Source of the DNA: Ktedonobacterales bacterium
GTDB taxonomy: Bacteria > Chloroflexota > Ktedonobacteria > Ktedonobacterales > JADMIN01
Direction: 5' to 3'
DNA length: 7,962 bases
NCBI GenBank assembly: GCA_015478575.1
Contig: JADMIN010000092.1
Location: 1 to 7,962 of the forward strand
In this document: positions 1 through 4,263 of the stretch, in pieces
Numbering within the stretch: position 1 is the first letter of the stretch
How the letters are laid out: the number at the start of each line of letters is the position of its first letter
Translations under genes and position numbers: made by a program
The notes under the pieces: generated by a model
The model's input: only the letters and a program-made list of their open reading frames with translations
Told to the model about the DNA's origin: nothing
Database searches by the model: none

Positions 1-67
1 GTGTAATGCTGACCGCGAATCCCGAATCTCGCGAAGGGGGTGCCCTCCTGGGACCGGACACGGTGCC

Positions 68-1822
68 CTAGGTCGTCGTGCGGCGCGGTGCGCCACATAC
101 CCCACAGCTTACCACACCCGGCGCCATCTGATGGCCATTCAGGCATATCGCTGGCGACATCCACGGATTCGTCGGCGCCGCGGTGGCTATGGCCTGCTGT
201 TCGGGCCAGGAGGCCGGCGCCGACGGACCATCGGGTGGCAGCGGCGCGACCGGCCCAGATGGCGCGGCATACGGCGCGAGCGGACCGGAAGGGAACGCCG
301 GCATCCGACCGGGCGGCATCTGATCCGAAGGCGCACCGTATGCTGGCGGCATCGTCGGATAGGCATAGCCAGGGGGCGGCGCGCCATACGCGCTGAACGG
401 CGTGCCGGCGGGCACCGTGGCGAACGCCGCCGCCTGGCGCTTGCGGCGTGAGCGCACCGCGAGCGCCACCATGCCCATGATGGCGAGCAGTGCGACGATG
501 CCCGCGCCACCAATCACCGGCAGTGAAAGCCGGGGTGTCGTCGGGCCAGGGGTGGTTAGCGGCTCCTGCGCGGCCTGTACCTGGGCGTAACGCAGATAGG
601 GAAGCACCGCCTGGAAGCCAGGATAGCGCGCGCTGATCGTTTGCAGTTGCTGCGCGGCCTTATGCCAATGGCCAGGCGTTGTGGCCGCATAGTCCTCGAA
701 TGCCTGTTGCCAGAGCGTCTGGAAGGTGCCCGGCGTCGTCGCGATCCCCGCGCTGGTGATCAGCTTCCGCGCGCTGTCACTGGAGCGGAGAAATGAGGTG
801 ATGCCTGGCGTATCCGTGCCGCCGAAGCTGACGACGCCGACGATCTGCCCGCTCACGTCGAGTGCGGGGCCGCCGCTGTCACCCCGTTCGACATTGCCGC
901 CAATCTGGATGAGCTGCGAGCCGTTGTCATTTTGCTTGATCGCGCTCACCGCGGCGTTGTTGACCGAGACCGTCAGGAGGTCGGTTGGATCATTCGAGAA
1001 GTCACCATTGCCGGGGAAGCCGACGACCGTCAGGCGGTCCTGCACCGCCACATCCGCTGAGTTGCCAAGCAGGATGCTCGGCGTATCCGTGAGGTTGACG
1101 TGGAGCAGAGCCAGGTCATCCTGCGCGAAGTCGCTCGACCGGATAATCGTAGCCTGCATGTACGGCGTGGAGAGCAGCCCCGCGAGGATAGAGTCTTTGG
1201 TGGCGCTCGTGCTGGCGAGCTGCCCCGACCACGCCGTATCGCGCCAGGCCAGAAACCGTGGCGCGGAATAGGTGGTGGTGAAGGCAATGCCGCTCTGGCT
1301 CACAATGCCGGCGGCGACATCACTGGCGGTGATAGGGGTCGGGAGATTGGTATAGCAGGCGTTGAGGGCCTGGGCGATATCCTGCGCGGCGCTTGCCTCT
1401 TGAAAGAGTTCCGCATCGAGCGATTGGCGGTCAATGTTCACCACGTGGTCGGCGGTCAGGATATCGCCGTTCGCGCTGACGAACGCGCCGGATCCCAGCC
1501 CACCGGTGGCATACCCAGGGCCAGTGGTTGGCAGGGTGACCTGCTGGCCACAGCGCGCCAGCGCCAGCGTCACATGCCCATAGTAGATCGTGGCCAGGCG
1601 CACCGCCGCGGGCGAGGCGACATCCACCTCGCGCACCACGGCATCGCTCAGATTGCCACCAGGTGGGCGGCCACTCGCCGCCGCTGGGTGGGTCCCGGCC
1701 CGCGCGGCGCCGAGCAGGGCTAGGGCAAAGATGAAGATGCCAAGCAAGACCCGACTGGAGACCCTGCCACCCGCCCACCGGATTCTTCCTGCCAGTACGC
1801 CATTCCGCTGGATATCGCCCAC
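68..1822 (-). CDS. Membrane-anchored trypsin/HtrA-like serine protease with cytosolic zinc-ribbon tail
   Basis: Probable envelope endopeptidase; substrate unknown. Numbered from the GTG at 1822 (584 aa), a hydrophobic segment at about residues 25-42 serves as signal anchor. The catalytic triad is readable: His126 in ILTADHVV, Asp236 in DDLALLHV and Ser316 in RGDSGGPAL, as in S1C peptidases. His and Asp are 110 residues apart, against about 30 in DegP, so an insertion of about 80 residues separates them. No PDZ domain follows. Residues 367-417 look helical, perhaps TPR-like. A second membrane segment (about 434-456) is followed by RSRRKR, which places the C-terminus in the cytosol. The tail is a Pro/Ala/Tyr-rich linker ending in a short zinc ribbon (Cys560, His564, Cys573, Cys576). 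The GTG at 1822 follows AAGGGAGAG at 10 nt and gives a short n-region. An in-frame GTG at 1876 with GGAG 8 nt upstream is an alternative (602 aa). Family call is firm, exact role unknown. Confidence 0.9.
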   Translation of the reverse strand: MGDIQRNGVLAGRIRWAGGRVSSRVLLGIFIFALALLGAARAGTHPAAASGRPPGGNLSDAVVREVDVASPAAVRLATIYYGHVTLALARCGQQVTLPTTGPGYATGGLGSGAFVSANGDILTADHVVNIDRQSLDAELFQEASAAQDIAQALNACYTNLPTPITASDVAAGIVSQSGIAFTTTYSAPRFLAWRDTAWSGQLASTSATKDSILAGLLSTPYMQATIIRSSDFAQDDLALLHVNLTDTPSILLGNSADVAVQDRLTVVGFPGNGDFSNDPTDLLTVSVNNAAVSAIKQNDNGSQLIQIGGNVERGDSGGPALDVSGQIVGVVSFGGTDTPGITSFLRSSDSARKLITSAGIATTPGTFQTLWQQAFEDYAATTPGHWHKAAQQLQTISARYPGFQAVLPYLRYAQVQAAQEPLTTPGPTTPRLSLPVIGGAGIVALLAIMGMVALAVRSRRKRQAAAFATVPAGTPFSAYGAPPPGYAYPTMPPAYGAPSDQMPPGRMPAFPSGPLAPYAAPSGPVAPLPPDGPSAPASWPEQQAIATAAPTNPWMSPAICLNGHQMAPGVVSCGVCGAPRRTTT

Positions 1823-1963
1823 GCGCGTGCTTCTCTCCCTTACTGGCAGGCATCCACTGACCCCCGCCGCTGCCACACCACATGCTCCACCCGCATGCTG
1901 CCCAGGCTCGCGGCGTCAGCGGGCGGTTTCGGCCCCCGCAACGCCAGCGACGGCACACACGAG

Positions 1964-1984
1964 CGCCATGATTATATCATGGCG
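1964..1984. promoter_or_regulatory. Perfect 21-bp palindrome over the -10 box (operator candidate)
   Basis: Two perfect 9-base arms, CGCCATGAT and ATCATGGCG, flank a 3-base centre (TAT). The palindrome fully contains the extended -10 element of the protease gene. A dimeric regulator binding here would compete with RNA polymerase. The regulator is not encoded in this window as far as I can tell. Chance occurrence is possible but unlikely given the exact overlap with the promoter. Confidence 0.45.
1971..1979 (-). promoter_or_regulatory. Extended -10 promoter for the protease gene
   Basis: Read on the minus strand the bases are TGATATAAT, a perfect extended -10 (TGn plus consensus TATAAT). The hexamer 17 bp upstream is GTGGCG, a poor -35, which is usual for extended -10 promoters. 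Transcription would start near 1964, giving a leader of about 140 nt to the GTG at 1822, or about 88 nt to the GTG at 1876. The assignment is inferred from sequence only. Confidence 0.55.
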
Positions 1985-2066
1985 GTACAGCGGCGCCACG
2001 CATATGGGAAGCGATGGCCATTATGAGGGCACGCATGGGAGGGGGCACCAGCGAAAGAAGAGGAGG

Positions 2067-2100
2067 GATGCGGGATCACGCTGAACATGGATCCCGCATC
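2067..2100 (-). terminator. Terminator-like hairpin after the zinc-ribbon gene
   Basis: GATGCGGGATC (2067-2077) and GATCCCGCATC (2090-2100) form a perfect 11-bp stem with a 12-nt loop. On the minus strand the stem is followed by the pyrimidine-rich stretch CCTCCTCTTCTTTC, an imperfect U-tract. It lies 73 bp beyond the zinc-ribbon stop codon and before the protease promoter, where a terminator is expected. A second, 7-bp GC stem (2107-2113 with 2129-2135) sits between it and the stop. The tail is not a clean T-run, so efficiency is uncertain. Confidence 0.45.
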
Positions 2101-2172
2101 GGTTATCGCGCGGCTATCTGCTGCTGACCCGCGCGCTACGGACGAGAACGAGAGTGCATCCAGCACATCTAG

Positions 2173-2472
2173 CTAGCGGCGCACGCGCACACGATCGTAG
2201 CAAGCACTGCAATAGACAGGTTTCTCATTCTTGGGCAAGAAGGGCACTTCTCCCTCGTTGCCGCATTCCGCGCAGATGATCTTATGCATCTCACGCGGCC
2301 CATGGTCGCCCGAACGCCCAGCCGCCATCTGCTGGCGGCGCTTCGCACGGCAATCCGGGCAACGCCCCGGCTGATTGAGCAGCCCCTTCTGCTGGTAAAA
2401 CTCCTGCTCTCCAGCGGTGAAGATGAACTCCTGGCCGCACTCGCGGCATGGCAGCGTTTTGTCCTCGTACAT
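2173..2472 (-). CDS. Small double zinc-ribbon protein (zf-trcl plus CxxC-x17-CxxC type)
   Basis: A 99-residue, basic, cytosolic protein of unknown function. The N-terminal half has Cys9-x2-Cys12 and Cys38-x2-Cys41 around the conserved QEFIFTAGEQEFYQQKG stretch, which matches the probable zinc-ribbon family called zf-trcl. The C-terminal half has Cys67-x2-Cys70 and Cys88-x2-Cys91, exactly 17 residues between the pairs, as in the CxxC-x17-CxxC domain. All eight cysteines are intact, so two zinc sites are expected. The ATG is preceded by GAGGAGG at 10 nt, a strong ribosome binding site. A weak promoter lies about 150 bp upstream and a terminator-like hairpin follows, suggesting a single-gene unit. 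Binding to nucleic acid or protein is plausible for this fold but nothing here shows the partner. Confidence 0.9.
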   Translation of the reverse strand: MYEDKTLPCRECGQEFIFTAGEQEFYQQKGLLNQPGRCPDCRAKRRQQMAAGRSGDHGPREMHKIICAECGNEGEVPFLPKNEKPVYCSACYDRVRVRR

Positions 2473-2631
2473 GATGCGTGGGCCTCCTCGTACGCCCAGC
2501 CAGATGGTTGCTGGCGTCGTCTTCGATGGTGACGGTTGTGCCCCATGGAGCGCTTGCCCATCAGCTCATTACCCTCAGCAGCGTCGGCCTTGCTGTGGAA
2601 ACGCTCCGGGACCCTGGTGGATACCGAGCAA

Positions 2632-2660
2632 AGGATACCCAATCGGCGCGGGATTTGCAA
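2632..2660 (-). promoter_or_regulatory. Possible sigma70-type promoter for the zinc-ribbon gene
   Basis: On the minus strand TTGCAA (2660-2655) is separated by exactly 17 bp from TATCCT (2637-2632). Each hexamer matches the consensus at four of six positions. The predicted start is near 2625, with a leader of about 150 nt. The match is modest, so this is a suggestion only. Confidence 0.3.
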
Positions 2661-2832
2661 GCCCATCCGCGGCAAATGGCGGTACAATGGGTGCGTGATG
2701 GTGTTCGTGAGAGGGCGTGCAACGAGTAGATCGCGTCTCTCGTATCCTCTGGTAGCGCCGTTCGCATCCGTGGCAGCCTCGCATGAGGGCATGTCGTTCC
2801 TCATGTGCGCCGATGGGTCACAAGACGAAGGG

Positions 2833-2949
2833 CGTCACGAGAGGCATCGCGGCGAAACCTCGACTTCTTCGCCCGTGACGGAGAAGATGCGCGCGGCTGG
2901 CGGGGCGATGCGCGCGCCAGCACCGTTGGCGACCGCGTGTCTCACGCGG
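2833..2949 (+). promoter_or_regulatory. Cluster of three hairpins in the leader of the first DUF4190 gene
   Basis: Hairpin A: CGTCACG (2833-2839) pairs with CGTGACG (2874-2880), and GGCGAA (2851-2856) with TTCGCC (2868-2873). Its right arm is continuous and its left arm is split by an 11-nt bulge. Hairpin B: GCTGGCG (2896-2902) pairs with CGCCAGC (2915-2921). Hairpin C: CCGCGTG (2933-2939) pairs with CACGCGG (2943-2949) around a TCT triloop, ending 6 bases before the AGGGAG ribosome binding site. None has a U-tract, so they are not simple terminators. They match no riboswitch class I recognise. Confidence 0.35.
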
Positions 2950-2965
2950 AGGTAAAGGGAGCGAC

Positions 2966-3361
2966 ATGAGCATGCATCCGGCACCAGATGAGCCGACGAC
3001 GCCCCCAACGGGGGATTCGCCGCCACCGTATCCGCCCGCTGGCGCGGTGAGCCAGCCCTATTACGCGGGGCCGATGGCGCCCGCCACCAGCGGCTGGGCC
3101 ATCGCCAGCCTGGCCAGCGCTATCTTTGGGATATGGCCCGCGCCGTTTGTTGGCTCGGTCCTCGGCATCATCTTTGGCCATGTGGCCCTGCGGGATATCC
3201 GCCGATCCAACGGTCAGCGTGAGGGCCGGAGGGCCGCGCTCGCCGGGCTGATCATCGGGTATGCCTCACTGGTGGTGCTCGCGCTCGTTATCGTGGCTAT
3301 CGTGGTGTTCCGCGTCCGTTTTGGCCACTTCCACCGCTTTCGCCTGATTCCGATGCCCTGA
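2966..3361 (+). CDS. DUF4190 domain membrane protein, first of two paralogues
   Basis: A 131-residue membrane protein of unknown function. Residues 1-40 are rich in Pro and Ala with no signal peptide. The DUF4190-like core begins at SGWAIASLA, with membrane segments at about 44-75 and 91-115. The charged loop between them contains FGHVALRDIRRSNGQREGR, and the second segment starts AALAGLIIGYA, both typical of this family. The basic loop suggests that the N-terminus and loop lie on opposite sides, or that the first segment is re-entrant. The C-terminus is short and His/Arg-rich. The ATG follows AGGGAG with 4 nt spacing. The downstream gene is a paralogue on the same strand 116 bp away, so the pair may be co-transcribed. 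DUF4190 proteins are common in Actinomycetota and Chloroflexota, and no biochemical activity can be assigned. Confidence 0.87.
   Translation: MSMHPAPDEPTTPPTGDSPPPYPPAGAVSQPYYAGPMAPATSGWAIASLASAIFGIWPAPFVGSVLGIIFGHVALRDIRRSNGQREGRRAALAGLIIGYASLVVLALVIVAIVVFRVRFGHFHRFRLIPMP
3029..3112 (+). repeat. 84-bp direct repeat shared by the two DUF4190 genes, copy 1
   Basis: This segment encodes the end of the Pro-rich region and the start of the first membrane segment. It matches 3742-3825 at 81 of 84 bases, differing only at 3050, 3064 and 3088. The rest of the two genes is clearly more diverged. Confidence 0.85.
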
Positions 3362-3454
3362 TAGATGCCGATGCCCGAATATCCGAGAGATTAGGAGCGC
3401 GAGACGTGTTGCCGGAGGTGCGGTGCCAGCGCACGGCGCGTCTGGGGTTGACGC

Positions 3455-3466
3455 CCCTGTACAGGG
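3455..3466 (+). promoter_or_regulatory. 12-bp palindrome overlapping the ribosome binding site of the second DUF4190 gene
   Basis: CCCTGTACAGGG is a perfect palindrome whose right half enters the Shine-Dalgarno sequence AGGGAGAG (3463-3470) for the ATG at 3478. As DNA it could be an operator half-site pair. As RNA it could promote dimerisation, or pair locally and cover the start of the ribosome binding site. Function is not demonstrated. Confidence 0.25.
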
Positions 3467-3477
3467 AGAGCAGAGAC

Positions 3478-4047
3478 ATGCAGCCTGAGAAGCCACAACC
3501 CGAGCCGGGAAGCCGCCCGCCCGATCCCTCATCCACTGGCTGGCCGACCACGCCGCCAATTGGGGGCTGGCCAGGCGCGGTGCCCCCGCCGCCTGATGCG
3601 GGCCAACCTTACCCGCCGTATGCGGGCCAACCCTATCCCGATCAGCCGTATGCGGGCCAACCCTACCCCTATCCACCTGATGCCAGCCAGCCTTACCCCG
3701 ATCAGCCATATGCTGGCCAACCTTACCCGCTCGCCTATGGCTATCCGCCCGCTGGCGCGGTGGGCCAGCCCTATTATGCGGGGCCGATGGCGCCCGCCAC
3801 TAGCGGCTGGGCCATCGCCAGCCTGATCTCCTCCATCGCGGGCATCTGCACGATAGGGCTGGGAGCGATTGTTGGCGTGATCTTCGGGCATATCGCGCTC
3901 TCAGAGATCAAACGCTCCAATGGCATGCAGCAGGGGCGCGGGGTGGCCATCGCTGGGCTGATCATCGGCTATGCCCAGATCGCGATCGGAATCTTGCTCA
4001 TTCTCATAATCGCCCTTACCATCGCGGCCAACCCTTCAGTTCGCTGA
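3478..4047 (+). CDS. DUF4190 domain membrane protein with Pro/Tyr-rich repeat, second paralogue
   Basis: A 189-residue membrane protein related to its upstream neighbour, function unknown. Residues 1-105 are soluble and Pro/Gln/Tyr-rich, including five [Y/D]A[G/S]QPYP units (about residues 40-84) spaced 8-10 residues apart. The DUF4190 core follows: SGWAIASLISSI, a membrane segment at about 111-139, the charged loop FGHIALSEIKRSNGMQQGRG, and a second segment at about 156-183 starting AIAGLIIGYA. I chose the ATG at 3478 because it has AGGGAGAG with 7 nt spacing and its N-terminus resembles the paralogue. An in-frame GTG at 3406 has a good AGGAG site at 8 nt and would add 24 unremarkable residues. 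Tandem duplication followed by repeat expansion explains the pair. Pro/Tyr-rich tails of this kind often act as flexible linkers or self-association segments, but that is inference. Confidence 0.87.
   Translation: MQPEKPQPEPGSRPPDPSSTGWPTTPPIGGWPGAVPPPPDAGQPYPPYAGQPYPDQPYAGQPYPYPPDASQPYPDQPYAGQPYPLAYGYPPAGAVGQPYYAGPMAPATSGWAIASLISSIAGICTIGLGAIVGVIFGHIALSEIKRSNGMQQGRGVAIAGLIIGYAQIAIGILLILIIALTIAANPSVR
3595..3729 (+). repeat. In-frame tandem repeat encoding [Y/D]A[G/S]QPYP units
   Basis: Five degenerate units begin with GATGCGGGCCAACC or close variants. The first unit is 24 bp, the others are about 30 bp. A 60-bp super-unit, YAGQPYPxxP then DxSQPYPDQP or similar, is also visible. Several differences between units are synonymous (CCTTACCC against CCCTATCC), so the repeat appears to be under protein-level constraint rather than freshly expanded. 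Confidence 0.8.
3742..3825 (+). repeat. 84-bp direct repeat shared by the two DUF4190 genes, copy 2
   Basis: Matches 3029-3112 with an offset of 713 bp and three differences (3763, 3777, 3801). It encodes the junction between the Pro-rich region and the first membrane segment. Only one of the three differences changes the protein (Ser in copy 1, Gly here). Confidence 0.85.
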
Positions 4048-4060
4048 TCGCTGAGCCAAG

Positions 4061-4092
4061 AAAAACCGCCGCGAGCGGCAGTGGGGCGGCGG
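4061..4092 (-). terminator. Intrinsic terminator-like hairpin in the antisense direction
   Basis: CCGCCGC (4066-4072) and GCGGCGG (4086-4092) form a 7-bp all-GC stem with a 13-nt loop. On the minus strand the stem is followed directly by TTTTTCTTGG. On the plus strand it is preceded by an A-run and has no T-run after it, so it would stop minus-strand transcripts. No minus-strand gene lies upstream (to the right), so it may block antisense transcription from the glyA side, or act only as a 3'-end structure for the DUF4190 mRNA. Confidence 0.4.
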
Positions 4093-4112
4093 GCAGCGGA
4101 TTCCCATCGAGA

Positions 4113-4121
4113 TGGTATACT
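4113..4121 (+). promoter_or_regulatory. Extended -10 promoter for glyA
   Basis: The bases TGGTATACT contain the TGn extension plus TATACT, five of six matches to the -10 consensus. The position 17 bp upstream (GCAGCG) is not a recognisable -35. The start would fall near 4128 and produce a leader of about 135 nt before the glyA ATG. It resembles the protease promoter in relying on an extended -10. Confidence 0.45.
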
Positions 4122-4146
4122 ACAGGCCAGAGCGACGATACGTCCC

Positions 4147-4228
4147 GGCACCACGCCCCGGCGCGGCGTCGTGCCTACCCCTGACTGCCCACGCGCCCCC
4201 GCCGCGAGGCGCTCCGGCACGCGGGCAG
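4147..4228 (+). promoter_or_regulatory. Strongly foldable GC-rich 5' leader of glyA
   Basis: Hairpin 1 pairs GGCACCACGCC (4147-4157) with GGCGTCGTGCC (4165-4175), 10 of 11 positions, with a 7-nt loop. Hairpin 2 pairs CTGCCC plus GCG (4185-4195, 2-nt bulge) with CGC plus GGGCAG (4220-4228). Inside it, GCCG-c-GAG (4201-4208) pairs with CTC-CGGC (4212-4218). The ribosome binding site (GGGAG, 4253-4257) lies 24 nt further on. glyA genes are often controlled by purine, methionine or glycine status in other bacteria, but I recognise no known riboswitch core or T-box motif here. Confidence 0.35.
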
Positions 4229-4263
4229 CCGCCCCTACAGCGCGTCGTGGATGGGAGCACTTC

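Larger units (their letters stand above)
2473..2965. other. Gene-free divergent region between zinc-ribbon and DUF4190 genes
   Basis: These 493 bases separate two divergently transcribed genes. Open frames on both strands cross it, but their translations have no recognisable domain or credible composition, and I regard it as non-coding. It holds a possible minus-strand promoter (2632-2660), the ribosome binding site of the zinc-ribbon gene (GAGGAGG, complement of about 2483-2489) and a cluster of three hairpins (2833-2949) at its right end. No convincing plus-strand promoter was found. Confidence 0.6.

Noticed and set aside
1100..1723. Plus-strand open frame opposite the protease gene
   Set aside because: It is a shadow of the protease coding strand. 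The protease frame contains the full catalytic triad and conserved spacing.
2683..2688. TACAAT as a -10 box for the DUF4190 gene
   Set aside because: The nearest -35-like element (TTGCAA, 2655-2660) is 22 bp away, there is no TG extension, and the distance to the gene is nearly 280 bp.
2169..2804. Long minus-strand open frame overlapping the zinc-ribbon gene
   Set aside because: It overlaps the zinc-ribbon gene out of frame, has no recognisable domain, is Arg/Ser-rich and lacks a good ribosome binding site. The zinc-ribbon frame has eight ordered cysteines and a strong site.
2536..2955. Plus-strand open frame in the divergent region
   Set aside because: Composition is arbitrary, there is no ribosome binding site near its start, and it runs through the hairpin cluster. 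I treat it as chance in GC-rich DNA.
4081..4263. N-terminal extension of glyA by about 60 residues
   Set aside because: The extension is Pro/Arg/Ala-rich and not protein-like, covers the predicted promoter, and is not part of SHMT proteins. The ATG at 4264 has a ribosome binding site.
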